Made by a program: the position numbers and the translations under genes
DNA from: an uncultured Spirochaetales bacterium
Lineage (GTDB): Bacteria; Spirochaetota; Spirochaetia; Sphaerochaetales; Sphaerochaetaceae
Reading direction: 5' to 3'
NCBI GenBank assembly: GCA_949293335.1
Contig: CASFDA010000013.1
Span: forward strand, 62,001 to 126,000
Length of the DNA: 64,000 bases
Notes under the pieces: generated by a model
Database searches by the model: none
The model's input: only the letters and a program-made list of their open reading frames with translations
What the model was told of the DNA's origin: nothing
Shown: positions 26,916 through 36,150 of the stretch, piece after piece
How the letters are laid out: every line of letters begins with the position of its first letter
How positions within the stretch are numbered: position 1 is the stretch's first letter

Positions 26916-27716
26916 TCATTCTCCGTTTGCCACAATATTTGTTTCATGTTTTTCTTCCCTGACCAGAGGATGGTCATATGTGTGTGAGGCATAAATATGT
27001 TCTCGTGCAAGCTTATCAATATGGCAGAGCTCTGAAACGATCGGTTTGAGTCGCGCCCTGACGTTTGTCTGATCATAAGGACAGACAGGTTTTATAGTTG
27101 GAAGATCATAGATTTCCTTCAGTCTTGATGTGACTGTCTCATGTACGAGAATCATCGGTCTGATGACATAAATCTTTCCTGAAAAGAATTCTTGTACTGG
27201 CTGCATAGTGGAGAACGATGCCCTAAATGCAAGATTCATGAGTGATGTTTCGACTAGATCATCCAGATGATGTCCCATCGCTATTAGTTTTGTGCCTGTT
27301 GCCGATGCTTTTTCAAATAAGATCCTCCGTCTGTTTCTTGCACAGAGGTAACAGTTGAAGTCTCCTTTGAAAGATGGGGGGAATTGTTTTTCCTTCAATA
27401 CTTCCAAGGGGATTCCAAGGGCGTCATAATATTCTTTGAGCCTATCTAGGTTATCATCTCCGATCGGGTGTTCTATCCAGTCGATCATCAGTGCAGACAG
27501 GGAGTATGATATGGGAAGCCATTTCTTGCGAAGACTCAATGCAAGAGAAAGGGCAAGAGAGTCTTTTCCGCCAGATGCAGCAATAAGGACCTTATCCCCA
27601 TCATTTATCATTGAGTAGTCGTTTATACCTTTTCCGACGAGTTTGATGAATCTCATTACCCATGGTGGAATATCTCCATCGAGTAGTGTTTTGTAGCTTA
27701 TCTTTTCTCCGTTCAT
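26916..27716 (-). CDS. TtcA-family tRNA thiolation protein
   Basis: A 266-residue ATP-pyrophosphatase of the TtcA/TilS superfamily. The PP-loop SGGKDS lies at 48-53, CYLCARNRR (Cys122, Cys125) and a third Cys212 in KPVCPYD supply the cluster ligands of TtcA, and GHHLDDLVETSLMNLAF (about 148-164) is the conserved core. TtcA makes 2-thiocytidine at position 32 of some tRNAs using an Fe-S cluster, which is the likely role here. The start overlaps the upstream HD gene stop by 4 bases. TilS is less likely because of the CxxC. Confidence 0.85.
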   Translation of the reverse strand: MNGEKISYKTLLDGDIPPWVMRFIKLVGKGINDYSMINDGDKVLIAASGGKDSLALSLALSLRKKWLPISYSLSALMIDWIEHPIGDDNLDRLKEYYDALGIPLEVLKEKQFPPSFKGDFNCYLCARNRRRILFEKASATGTKLIAMGHHLDDLVETSLMNLAFRASFSTMQPVQEFFSGKIYVIRPMILVHETVTSRLKEIYDLPTIKPVCPYDQTNVRARLKPIVSELCHIDKLAREHIYASHTYDHPLVREEKHETNIVANGE

Positions 27717-28987
27717 AGTTCTCTCTCAAGCTTTTCAAGTGAAGAAAGGAGATGCTCTTCGCTGACGTTTTCAGGGAGGAATATGGATAGTCTCCTCAGA
27801 TTCTCTGAAAACAGTTTTCCATTTTCCCCGAAGAAGATGCTCTCTCCTTCTCTCGGCAAGCTTATGCTTCCATCATGTCTGAGTATGTGCATGTCATTCT
27901 CAAATTTGATAGGTTCCGGAATATCTATTATAACTTCATAACTCTTGATTTCTTCCCCTTGTTCCTTCAGCAATGCAAATAGCATGTCTTCTATAGCAAG
28001 CCGTTTTTCAAGATTCTTGGAGTTTTCACTGATCTTTTTGAATCTTGAAAGTGGATGTGAGCATTTTCTTTCGAACAGGTGGCCCATTTCTGCATTGATG
28101 ATAAGGGAAAAAGGTGGAAAGCTTTTTTTCTCTTCTGCAATTCTCAGGAATTCCTTGTCGTCCTTGAAATAGAGATCTTCAATTTTGATGACATTGTCTC
28201 TGATGGCCAGAAGAAGTGCTTTCTTGATCATTGCTGTCGCACTTCTCGTTCCTTTATGCCAGTAGATCGATTTATACATCATATACTTACTGAACAGAAT
28301 GTGCTCCACAGATAGCAGGGCATCCTCTTCAAGCACTAGCTTTCCTCCCTTCAAGTCAAGAGAAGAGATTATGTATCCCGTGTTCTGTATGCCATAGGGA
28401 ACTCCTGAAAAGTATGCGTCTCTCGAGAGATAGTCAAGTTTATCAGGGTCAAGTGTGCCTGAAAGTATCTTTCGGTATATTTCTACTTCAGGATCATCGT
28501 TTTCTTTCTTGCTGTCGATTATCAATGCGACATTTTCTGGCTTTCCACCAGCTTTTTCTATTGCGGCTCTCAGCTTCTCATCATCTTTTATGATCTCATA
28601 GGCAAGCTCCTCATGCTCCATGATTGCAAGTTCTTTGAGGGAGTGCGCATATGGAAAGTGTCCGATATCGTGAAGTAGGGAGGCAATGAGAAATGACCAT
28701 ATACCTTCTTCTGTAAGCGGACATTCCTCATTTTTCTTCCCTATGGATAACAATATGTCCCTTGAGAGCGCATATACTCCGATTGAATGGTTCAATCTCG
28801 TGTGTACGCTTCCTGGATAGATATGATAAGTCGGCCCGTTCTGTTTAATTCCGGAAAGTTTGCTAACGCTTTTGACATCGAGAATGTCTTTCATCTCTTT
28901 TGTGAACGGGATGTTCCCCCAGAGCACATCCTTTACAGAATGCGTGTGTCCTTTGAATAGAAGTTCAAGTATTTCTGATCTGGTCAA
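27713..28987 (-). CDS. HD-domain phosphohydrolase (COG1078/dGTPase-like)
   Basis: A 424-residue metal-dependent hydrolase. The HD site is His62 and His67 (HTRLNH), His106-Asp107 (LLHDIGHFPYAHSLKE), and a later Asp in SGTLDPDKLDYLSRDAYFSGV (about 176-196), the layout of dGTPase-like and COG1078 proteins. It may hydrolyse deoxynucleoside triphosphates or other phosphate esters. The C-terminal 150 residues form a mixed domain without a recognised motif. It is the first gene of a minus-strand group that continues into the TtcA-like and FecR-like genes. Confidence 0.85.
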   Translation of the reverse strand: MTRSEILELLFKGHTHSVKDVLWGNIPFTKEMKDILDVKSVSKLSGIKQNGPTYHIYPGSVHTRLNHSIGVYALSRDILLSIGKKNEECPLTEEGIWSFLIASLLHDIGHFPYAHSLKELAIMEHEELAYEIIKDDEKLRAAIEKAGGKPENVALIIDSKKENDDPEVEIYRKILSGTLDPDKLDYLSRDAYFSGVPYGIQNTGYIISSLDLKGGKLVLEEDALLSVEHILFSKYMMYKSIYWHKGTRSATAMIKKALLLAIRDNVIKIEDLYFKDDKEFLRIAEEKKSFPPFSLIINAEMGHLFERKCSHPLSRFKKISENSKNLEKRLAIEDMLFALLKEQGEEIKSYEVIIDIPEPIKFENDMHILRHDGSISLPREGESIFFGENGKLFSENLRRLSIFLPENVSEEHLLSSLEKLEREL

Positions 28988-29029
28988 AAGGGATCTCCTT
29001 TGAATTCAGTTTTGTAGTATCATTCTGCT

Positions 29030-29386
29030 ATGCGCATCGTGACTATCTTTCTTATAGCTCTTTTTCCGCTCTTTTCAATATTTTCGATCCCGCCGATCTC
29101 GGAGAAAATAGGCTTGATCGAAATTGGAGAGTTGGATGAGAACGCGCGTCTTGCCCTCTCTGCAAGTCAAAGAGAGCCAAGTGTTGAGTGGTTTGAAGAG
29201 TATGCAGGTGGAGATGTGATGCTAACCAGCACATATCTGTCCTCCATTATGGAAAAACTTCCACTTGAGAATGCTGTTCTGTCCAAAAGCGGGGAGAATG
29301 TATATAACGTCCTTTCTCTTGAAAGCGGAGATGCTGTGACTTTCTACATCGAGGATGGAAAGATCGCAGCACTCCGTTTCTTCTAA
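29030..29386 (+). CDS. Small secreted protein of unknown function
   Basis: A 118-residue protein with a signal peptide (MRIVTIFLIALFPLFSIFSIPPIS). The short mature domain is acidic, with SLESGDAVTFYIEDGKIAALRFF at the C-terminus, reminiscent of a single beta-hairpin repeat. No family is recognised. It is divergent from the HD gene (42 bases between starts) and its stop overlaps the convergent pepF stop by 4 bases. Confidence 0.65.
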   Translation: MRIVTIFLIALFPLFSIFSIPPISEKIGLIEIGELDENARLALSASQREPSVEWFEEYAGGDVMLTSTYLSSIMEKLPLENAVLSKSGENVYNVLSLESGDAVTFYIEDGKIAALRFF

Positions 29387-31155
29387 AGAAGAGACTCGAA
29401 TTCATCAAGACAGCGGGCAAAGTGCTTTGTCGCATCTTTAACAGCCTCTCCCGATGCCATGTCTACTCCTGCTTTCTTCAATGCTTCCAGAGGGTATCTT
29501 GATCCTCCAGACTTGAGGAAAGAAAGGTAGTCGTTCCTTTCTTTTTCTCCTCCATTGAGAACTTTTTCAGAGAGAGATATCGCAGCAGAGATCCCCGTTG
29601 CATATTTGTAGACATAGAATGCCCTGTAGAAGTGGGGAATCCTCATAGCTTCAAGATCGCTGATCGTCTCAAAGTTCATTTCAGGACCGAAGTAGTCTTC
29701 TAGCAGTTTCCTGTACACTTCCCTTATATGTGCTGCTGTCACAGGTATTCCATTTTCAGCATCCATATGCATCTTCAGCTCATACTCTGCAAACATGGTC
29801 TGCCTGAATAGTGTTGCCACTATATCATCAAGTTCTTTTGAAAGAATGAACTTCCTCTTTTCCTTCTCATGTTCATTTGCGAGAAGATGCTCAGTGAGCA
29901 ATCTTTCGTTGAATGTTGATGCTACTTCGGCTTCGAATATTGTATATGAATAGCACATGAACGGATTATTCTTTGATGAATAGTATGAGTGCATGCTGTG
30001 TCCACCTTCGTGGATGAGGGTGAATACGCTGGAAATCAGAGTGTCCTCATAGTTGGTGAGTATGTATGGGTTTCCTTTGTATCCTCCACTGCTGAATGCA
30101 CCGCTCTGCTTTCCTTTGTTCTCATATCTGTCGACCCATCGTTCTGTTGTAAGTCCTTTTGTAAGTACTTCAACATATTCTTTTCCAAGAGGACTCAACG
30201 CCTCGCTGATCATCTTCACACCTTCTTCGTATGGGTAGAAGCCTTTTTCCTCTTTTGCCATTGGCACATAAACGTCATAGTGACGAAGATCATCAACACC
30301 TAGCACTTTCTTTTTTATGCTGTAGTAACGATGGAGGTGAGGAAATGCGTTGTGTATTTGCTCTATGAGATTGTAGTAGAGTCTGATTGGAATTCTGTCT
30401 GGGGAAAGCGCGCGCTCGAGAGAACTCTTGTATCCTCTTGCCTTGGCTTTGAATATGTCGCTCTTTACAGATCCTGCGTAAAGACGTGAGATGATGTGCT
30501 GGTGATCTTCATACTCTTTATAAAGTTTTTCGTATGCTTCTTTCCTTATACTCCTATCTTCCGAACGCAGGAATTTAGGAAATGTTGAGTGTGTAAGTTT
30601 TTCACCATTTACCCACCCGAAGTCCAGATCGATATCATTCAGGTCTCCGAATGCATCATCAAACTGAGATGAGAGAGGAGAGTAGTAACTCATGAGTTTT
30701 TCCTCTTTTTCGCTGAGGATATGCTTCTTCTCATTCAGAGTCTTTTTTATGAATACCCTGTATGGTGCGCTTCTTTTTTCTTTCAAATATGCGCTGATTT
30801 CATTTTCATTCATCTCGAGAAGCTCTGGCTCGAAAAAACTCAATGCGCTCTGGAGGCGGGATGTGAGGCTTTCTATTCTTCCCAGACGGAGCTGGTTCTC
30901 CTCATCTGTGCCATCAGCTGCATAGGAAAGGAATGCATATGAAGAGAGGCTCTCGGCTTTCTTGTATGCACTTTCAAGAGATTCCAGTACAAAATGGAAA
31001 TCATCAAGAGACAACTTCATTCGTCCCCTGAGCTTTTCGCATTTCTTTATCTCCTTATTCAGTTTCTGAAAGTCCCTTTCCCATTCTTTCTGGCTCTCAT
31101 ATATGCTGCCAAGATCCCAGATGTCCCTTTTTTTCTGTTCGTTTCTTGCTATCAT
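29383..31155 (-). CDS. pepF: Oligoendopeptidase F (M3 family)
   Basis: A 590-residue cytoplasmic zinc peptidase that cuts oligopeptides. The zinc motif HEGGHSMHSYYS lies at about 379-390 (HExxH), with the third ligand Glu in YTIFEAEVASTFNERL shortly after. The N-terminal helical half (RDIWDLGSIYESQKEWERDFQKL) and GAFSSGGYKGNPYILTNYEDT are typical of PepF. It follows rdgB by one base on the same strand and ends the group that begins with the HTH protein at 33144. Confidence 0.95.
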   Translation of the reverse strand: MIARNEQKKRDIWDLGSIYESQKEWERDFQKLNKEIKKCEKLRGRMKLSLDDFHFVLESLESAYKKAESLSSYAFLSYAADGTDEENQLRLGRIESLTSRLQSALSFFEPELLEMNENEISAYLKEKRSAPYRVFIKKTLNEKKHILSEKEEKLMSYYSPLSSQFDDAFGDLNDIDLDFGWVNGEKLTHSTFPKFLRSEDRSIRKEAYEKLYKEYEDHQHIISRLYAGSVKSDIFKAKARGYKSSLERALSPDRIPIRLYYNLIEQIHNAFPHLHRYYSIKKKVLGVDDLRHYDVYVPMAKEEKGFYPYEEGVKMISEALSPLGKEYVEVLTKGLTTERWVDRYENKGKQSGAFSSGGYKGNPYILTNYEDTLISSVFTLIHEGGHSMHSYYSSKNNPFMCYSYTIFEAEVASTFNERLLTEHLLANEHEKEKRKFILSKELDDIVATLFRQTMFAEYELKMHMDAENGIPVTAAHIREVYRKLLEDYFGPEMNFETISDLEAMRIPHFYRAFYVYKYATGISAAISLSEKVLNGGEKERNDYLSFLKSGGSRYPLEALKKAGVDMASGEAVKDATKHFARCLDEFESLL

Positions 31156-31156
31156 G

Positions 31157-31750
31157 TTACCTCCAGATGTTCTTCATGATGATGTTCATCAGAGCACTGC
31201 TTTTTGCTCTGTGAGAGTATATGTTCTTCTCTTCGTCAGAAAGTTCAGCCATATTTCTTTCTATTCCGTCGATTATGAATATCGGATCGTATCCAAAGCC
31301 ATGTGAGCCTGATGGGACATATGCAATCTTCCCGTCAACCCTTTCTTCAATGGAATAGGTCCTGTTCTCATCAAATATGAATACAAGTGCTGATACAAAA
31401 TGTGCGCTTCTATCTTGCACATCCCTTAGTTCACTGAGCAGAAGCTTGTTCCTTTCGGAATCTTCCAATCTTTTTCCGTCCTTTTCCCCATAGCGCGCAG
31501 AATAGATGCCAGGGCGTCCGGAGAGTGCATCGACCGATAGGCCCGAATCATCTGCCAAGGTAGGCGCGTGCACTATGTTCCAAAGCGCTTTTGCTTTTAT
31601 ACTCGCGTTTTCGACAAAGCTCATTCCGTCTTCCACTGGATTGAATTCAATTCCCTCGTCTTTAGGTAGTACGATCTCATAAGATGGAAACAATGCTTCT
31701 ATTTCTTTCCTCTTGTGGTCATTCCCGGATGCGAAATAAATCTTCTTCAT
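31157..31750 (-). CDS. rdgB: Non-canonical purine NTP pyrophosphatase (RdgB/HAM1)
   Basis: A 197-residue enzyme that removes dITP, ITP and XTP from the nucleotide pool. Motifs: FASGNDHKRKEIEALF (6-21), FVENASIKAKAL (about 45), the substrate block LADDSGLSVDALSGRPGIYSARY (about 65-87) and FGYDPIF (about 152). The length is normal. Its ATG overlaps the stop of the upstream lipoprotein gene by 4 bases and the pepF start lies one base after its stop. Confidence 0.95.
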   Translation of the reverse strand: MKKIYFASGNDHKRKEIEALFPSYEIVLPKDEGIEFNPVEDGMSFVENASIKAKALWNIVHAPTLADDSGLSVDALSGRPGIYSARYGEKDGKRLEDSERNKLLLSELRDVQDRSAHFVSALVFIFDENRTYSIEERVDGKIAYVPSGSHGFGYDPIFIIDGIERNMAELSDEEKNIYSHRAKSSALMNIIMKNIWR

Positions 31751-32112
31751 GCTAGATCCCTCAAGTCAAGATAACTCTTGTTTATATCGATTACCCTGAC
31801 TACTTTCAATTTATTCTGGTAATTTACATTTGCCCATTCACCTTTTTTACGGATATTTATCTGAAAGCGCGTGTTCCACAGATAAATGCTTCCATCTTCC
31901 CCTGTTGCATGATTGAGTGGCAGAAAGGAAAAAAGTGTAGGAGAAGACAAGGTATATATTTCTCCTTCCTTCTCGATAAGTACTGAATGATACTCATCAA
32001 GAAGAAAAGAAAACCCTTCCCGTTCTTCCTTCTCATAAGTGATCTCTTCTCCTTGCATGGTTGCGCAGGAAGGAAAGAAAAGAAGGAAGATCAGAAGGAC
32101 ATAGATGAACAT
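31747..32112 (-). CDS. Small predicted lipoprotein
   Basis: A 121-residue protein with a lipoprotein signal: MFIYVLLIFLLFFPSCATM, with Cys16 in the lipobox. The mature part is beta-rich (FSFLLDEYHSVLIEKEGEIYTL, TRFQINIRKKGEW). No domain is recognised. It starts 9 bases after the HTH gene and overlaps rdgB by 4 bases. Confidence 0.7.
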   Translation of the reverse strand: MFIYVLLIFLLFFPSCATMQGEEITYEKEEREGFSFLLDEYHSVLIEKEGEIYTLSSPTLFSFLPLNHATGEDGSIYLWNTRFQINIRKKGEWANVNYQNKLKVVRVIDINKSYLDLRDLA

Positions 32113-32121
32113 ACTTATGAT

Positions 32122-33144
32122 TTAGTCATATTGGTCATCTAAAAGCAAGTATTGCTGATTCAGCTCTTCAAGAAGCTTCCTTATTGCTCTTATGTTGATG
32201 CTTACAAGAGCTGGAGATATGTCAAGTATTTTCGCAATGTCCCTTTGTGATATTCCACGCTGGGCATTCTTGATCTGGACATTTCTTTTCTCAAAGGCCC
32301 TTCTCAGTTTCTCGTATGCTGAGAGTATGCACTTCCGTTCATTCTCATCATCTGTCTTGTTGTAAGAATCTTCCAGTCTCAGCAGGATACGGTAATGTCT
32401 GTTCCTTATTGCCCTGCTGTTTTCAGCATCTTCTTTTTTAGTCATCTTAATCTGATCTTTCAGCTCGAAAAATCTGGCGAAGAGTTCAGGGATAGTCTGG
32501 AAGACAGATGCAAGGTGATCGATGAACTGACTGCAGTCTGTTATCGGCAGATTCAGAAGCATCGTGAGAAATTGTTTTCTCTTTCGCTTGTCCAGTAGTT
32601 TTTCTCTGAGCATATCTTCTTTGCTGTTTATTTTCCCAGCAGACGAGATAGTAGGGGAGTTGATGATATATTCAATCACTTCTGCAAGCGATAATGAACT
32701 TATATCAACACTGAGAGGATACACAGGACGATATTTCTGCTTATCCTCCATAACGAATTGATCGCTCTCTTTTTCTACAATGGCTTCTTCTCCGAGTTCT
32801 GCAGAGAGTCGTAGCTGATCGCTTTCCTTCGCCTTTTCCCTGAGCACGAAAGTGACACATCGCTTTCTCAGAACCTGTGCAATGTACTCATTGTACGGTA
32901 TCTTTGAAATCGTGTAGGCCGAAAGGAGCTTGTCGGCATTTGCCCGTTGCTCCAAAAAGAATGACGCAAGCTCCTCTTCCTTGAGATAGCTTCTCTCGAG
33001 AGGAAGCAGATAGATCAGAGTTTCTGTGATTTTCACCAGCTCTGCTCTTTCAGCTTCTTTTTCCTCTCCCTCTTCCATGAGATTGAAGGCAATGACCCTT
33101 TTTGACAGGAGATCAAAGTCCCACCCCTGCGAAATATATCGCAT
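32122..33144 (-). CDS. Protein with C-terminal sigma-region-4-like helix-turn-helix
   Basis: A 340-residue soluble protein. Residues about 300-332 (RGISQRDIAKILDISPALVSINIRAIRKLLEEL) form a clear helix-turn-helix of sigma-70 region 4 or LuxR type. The rest is helical and charged (for example LLDKRKRKQFLTMLLNLP and RKCILSAYEKLRRAFEKRN) and not recognised; sigma region 2 is not visible. It may be a transcription factor. ATG 33144 follows GGAGGAGGA, so the in-frame start 17 codons upstream was rejected. The ribosome site lies in a hairpin. It begins a four-gene minus-strand group with the lipoprotein, rdgB and pepF. Confidence 0.7.
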   Translation of the reverse strand: MRYISQGWDFDLLSKRVIAFNLMEEGEEKEAERAELVKITETLIYLLPLERSYLKEEELASFFLEQRANADKLLSAYTISKIPYNEYIAQVLRKRCVTFVLREKAKESDQLRLSAELGEEAIVEKESDQFVMEDKQKYRPVYPLSVDISSLSLAEVIEYIINSPTISSAGKINSKEDMLREKLLDKRKRKQFLTMLLNLPITDCSQFIDHLASVFQTIPELFARFFELKDQIKMTKKEDAENSRAIRNRHYRILLRLEDSYNKTDDENERKCILSAYEKLRRAFEKRNVQIKNAQRGISQRDIAKILDISPALVSINIRAIRKLLEELNQQYLLLDDQYD

Positions 33145-33164
33145 TCCTCCTCCTTTTGGAGGGG
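33128..33164 (-). promoter_or_regulatory. Ribosome-site hairpin at the start of the HTH gene
   Basis: On the minus strand CCTCC-AAAA-GGAGG (33162-33149) pairs the only well-spaced Shine-Dalgarno, which ends 4 bases before the ATG at 33144. A second hairpin, TGCGA-TATATT-TCGCA (33143-33128), begins within the start codon. Together they would hide the ribosome site unless opened. Confidence 0.55.
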
Positions 33165-33278
33165 AACAATATCCATACACCCCTTTTGTATGCACGTTTA
33201 GAATACATACTTTTGGAAAGAAAAAAAGGGGTAAAAAGTGGCCATGAGTGAAAATTTTTCCAAATAAATATTTAATCT

Positions 33279-33301
33279 AGCAAAAATTTTTCTTTTTTGC
33301 T
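33279..33301 (-). terminator. Terminator of the tig-clpP-clpX-phosphoesterase operon
   Basis: AGCAAAAA (33279-33286) and TTTTTGCT (33294-33301) form an 8-bp AT-rich stem, 25 bases after the phosphoesterase stop on the minus strand. The T-rich nature of both arms makes strength uncertain. Confidence 0.5.
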
Positions 33302-33325
33302 TAAAAATACCTAAAGATGTGGATT

Positions 33326-34312
33326 TTATGACAGAAACGGAAAGAGTGCGAGTAGCATTTCCTTTCCTTCTTCTGGGGTAATATTTGAGACAGTCGCTCC
33401 TGCTGCGAGGCGATGTCCTCCTCCGCCTAATGAGGATGCAAGCTTCCCGACATCTATTCCTGCTTTTTCTTTTGCCCTGAATCCAAACTCTATATCATTT
33501 CCTCTCTTTTTCAGAATAGAAACCACCTTGACTCCATCAACTTCAAGAAGGTTTGGATAGATCATGAAACTTGGACGTTCGACAAAATCGATGTCGTCTG
33601 GCTCATAACAAATGAGAAGTTCTCCATCAAAATAACTTTCAGTTCCAGATATGATTCTGGAAATATTTTTGATGTCGTTCAAACTTCTCCCGTCGTTTAT
33701 GTAGTCAAATATTTCATATGGGGAAAGTCCTGTCGAGACAAACGATGTTACCTTTTCAAGCGATGGTCCTGCCTGTTTCTCTGAAAGGAAGTGAAAGAAG
33801 CCGCTATCTGTCAGGAATCCAATGAACAGATATCTTGCAGTTTCTTTGTCCAAGGGGATAGAGAGTGCCTCTCGTACAGAGTCAACAAGCAGAGTAGTGG
33901 ATGGACTTTCTGGAACGATGTATGAAAGCTCCTCTTTGTAAAACGGAGATCCTGACGAATGATGATCTATTACGATAGTCTCTTTATCAGCAAGTTGGAA
34001 TATGCTCTTTCCTGGCCTGTCTTTTGTTGAACAGTCAAGTACGATTACTGCATCTATCTCTTTTTTCGCAACTTCCGTCACATCCTTTTCAAAAAGAGGT
34101 TCTTTTTCTCTGACTTCCTTGCTTATGAAAGGGCCTTCGCTATATAGATAAACCTTCTTGCCAAGGATATTGAGGATATTTTTCATAGCAAGGGATGAAT
34201 AGACAGCATCGCCATCCGGTTTCATGTGCGAAAGGATGGCGAATGTATTGCTGTTTCTGATGGTGCTGACAATATTGTCAGACACTTTCGGGAAGAAAGT
34301 CTTGTTTTCCAT
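33326..34312 (-). CDS. DHH/DHHA1 phosphoesterase (NrnA-like)
   Basis: A 328-residue protein with the DHH site spread over [18 protein letters not shown] (about 28-45), [13 protein letters not shown] (about 88) and IDHHSSGSP (about 113), and the DHHA1 motif [15 protein letters not shown] near the C-terminus. NrnA relatives degrade short RNA oligomers and pAp or cyclic dinucleotides; the exact substrate cannot be told. The first 35 bases overlap the 3' end of clpX and no good later start exists, so translation is probably coupled. It is the last gene of the tig operon. Confidence 0.88.
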   Translation of the reverse strand: MENKTFFPKVSDNIVSTIRNSNTFAILSHMKPDGDAVYSSLAMKNILNILGKKVYLYSEGPFISKEVREKEPLFEKDVTEVAKKEIDAVIVLDCSTKDRPGKSIFQLADKETIVIDHHSSGSPFYKEELSYIVPESPSTTLLVDSVREALSIPLDKETARYLFIGFLTDSGFFHFLSEKQAGPSLEKVTSFVSTGLSPYEIFDYINDGRSLNDIKNISRIISGTESYFDGELLICYEPDDIDFVERPSFMIYPNLLEVDGVKVVSILKKRGNDIEFGFRAKEKAGIDVGKLASSLGGGGHRLAAGATVSNITPEEGKEMLLALFPFLS

Positions 34313-35537
34313 TGATCCAGATCACAGGCTTCTTTCCTGAGCGTACTGTGTCCTCATTGATTGTTACTTTTGTAACCCCTTCCATGCTGGGAAGGTCATA
34401 AGAGATGTCCAGCATCAGATTCTCAACGATGCTTCTCAGTCCTCTGGCTCCGGTTTTTTGCCTGTATGCCTCTTCTGCAATAGCAGATATTGCGCCATCT
34501 TCAAATTCAAGATCGATTCCATCGAGTTTGAGTGACACTTGATATTGCTTGATTATTGAGTTCTTGGGTTCGATTATGATCCTTTTAAGATCATCCAGCG
34601 AAAGATCATCCAACGTAACGTGTATTGGAAGGCGACCAATGAATTCTGGAATTAGTCCGAACTTCACCAGATCATCAGGATGCAACTGTGCATAAAGATC
34701 TCTGATCGTATTTTTACTCTTTTTCTCTACACTTGCTCCAAATCCAAGGGAAGATGTAGCTGTGCGGCGTTCGATGATCTTATCAAGGCCAACGAATGCA
34801 CCACCACAAATGAAAAGTATGTTCTTCGTATCGATCTTTAGCATTTCCTGATTCGGATGCTTCCTTCCTCCTTGCGGAGGAACTGACGCAACAGTCCCCT
34901 CTATGATTTTCAGCAGAGCCTGCTGTACGCCTTCTCCTGATACATCTCGCGTGATGGAAACATTCTCACCCTTCTTTGCAATCTTGTCGATCTCATCAAC
35001 GAAGACTATTCCTTTTTCAGCTTTGGATATGTCGTAATCCGCTGCCTCAATCAATTTCAGGAGAATGTTCTCAACGTCTTCACCGACATACCCTGCCTCT
35101 GTGAGCGTAGTTGCGTCGGCAATGGCAAATGGAACATCTAGTTTTTTCGCAAGGGTTCTGGCCAAAAGAGTCTTTCCTGTTCCAGTAGGACCAATCAGGA
35201 GAATATTTGACTTGTCTAGCTCGACGCCCTCCTGCTGTATTCTTGTCTGGTTGAGAACCCTCTTGTAGTGGTTGTATACAGCAACGGAGAGGACACGCTT
35301 TGCACTGTCTTGTCCTATGACATATTCGTCAAGATATTCCTTGATCTCCTTTGGAGTAGGGATTTCCTTCGGTGAGTCATCGTCTTCTTTCTGGCTTCCT
35401 GTGTCGTTTCTCTTGTAGATGTCGAGACATGCATTTACGCAGTTTCTGCATATCGAGACACCGCTGGCGGAGATGAGGGGTCCTACTTCGTCCTGACTCC
35501 TGCCGCAGAATGAACAGTATTTACCTCTTCCCATCAT
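34278..35537 (-). CDS. clpX: ATP-dependent Clp protease ATP-binding subunit ClpX
   Basis: A 419-residue AAA+ unfoldase that feeds ClpP. The N-terminal zinc domain has Cys8, Cys11, Cys30 and Cys33. Walker A is GPTGTGKT (about 116-123) and Walker [11 protein letters not shown] (about 178). The ClpP-contacting loop region LGFGA follows later ([16 protein letters not shown]). The C-terminal AAA subdomain includes [15 protein letters not shown]. Its ATG overlaps the clpP stop (ATGA). Its 3' end overlaps the phosphoesterase gene by 35 bases. Confidence 0.97.
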   Translation of the reverse strand: MMGRGKYCSFCGRSQDEVGPLISASGVSICRNCVNACLDIYKRNDTGSQKEDDDSPKEIPTPKEIKEYLDEYVIGQDSAKRVLSVAVYNHYKRVLNQTRIQQEGVELDKSNILLIGPTGTGKTLLARTLAKKLDVPFAIADATTLTEAGYVGEDVENILLKLIEAADYDISKAEKGIVFVDEIDKIAKKGENVSITRDVSGEGVQQALLKIIEGTVASVPPQGGRKHPNQEMLKIDTKNILFICGGAFVGLDKIIERRTATSSLGFGASVEKKSKNTIRDLYAQLHPDDLVKFGLIPEFIGRLPIHVTLDDLSLDDLKRIIIEPKNSIIKQYQVSLKLDGIDLEFEDGAISAIAEEAYRQKTGARGLRSIVENLMLDISYDLPSMEGVTKVTINEDTVRSGKKPVIWINGKQDFLPESV

Positions 35538-36130
35538 CTTTTCTCCACCTTGTCGACAATTCCGTAGAGGACAGCCTCCTCAGCGTCCATATACCGGTCC
35601 CTCTCGATATCTCTGAAGATCTCCTCGATATTCTTTCCTGTGTGATATGAAAGTATTTCACTTGTGATCTTCTTGATCCTCTGGAGTTCTTTGTTCTGCA
35701 CGATGATGTCACTTGCCTGTCCGGAAGCTCCCCCGTATGGCTGGTGTATCATTACTCGGGCATGAGGAAGAATACCTCTTTTTCCGTTTTCCCCTGCAGC
35801 GAGAAGCAATGCTGCCATGGAACAGGCCTGTCCCATGCAGATTGTCTTTACAGGAGAAGACACATACTGCATTGTGTCATAGATAGCTAGTCCTGCCGTC
35901 ACACTCCCGCCAGGACTGTTGATGTACATATTGATATCCTTTTCTGGGTTTTCTGCTTCCAGAAAAAGGAGTTGAGCAACGACAAGGTCTGCCGTTGCGT
36001 CATTTATTTCCCCATCTACGAAAATGATCCTGTCCTTCAATAGACGGGAGAAGATATCATACTGTCTTTCTCCTGTCCCTGATTGTTCGACAACGTAAGG
36101 GACAAGAGAATGCAATCTGATGTTGTCCAA
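35534..36130 (-). CDS. clpP: ATP-dependent Clp protease proteolytic subunit ClpP
   Basis: A 198-residue serine peptidase forming the proteolytic barrel. The catalytic triad is visible: Ser in [14 protein letters not shown] (near 102), His in [15 protein letters not shown] (near 127) and Asp in [15 protein letters not shown] (near 176). The N-terminal [28 protein letters not shown] is typical. It lies between tig and clpX in the common bacterial order. Confidence 0.97.
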   Translation of the reverse strand: MDNIRLHSLVPYVVEQSGTGERQYDIFSRLLKDRIIFVDGEINDATADLVVAQLLFLEAENPEKDINMYINSPGGSVTAGLAIYDTMQYVSSPVKTICMGQACSMAALLLAAGENGKRGILPHARVMIHQPYGGASGQASDIIVQNKELQRIKKITSEILSYHTGKNIEEIFRDIERDRYMDAEEAVLYGIVDKVEKR

Positions 36131-36150
36131 TGCTACTCCTCTGGAAAAGA

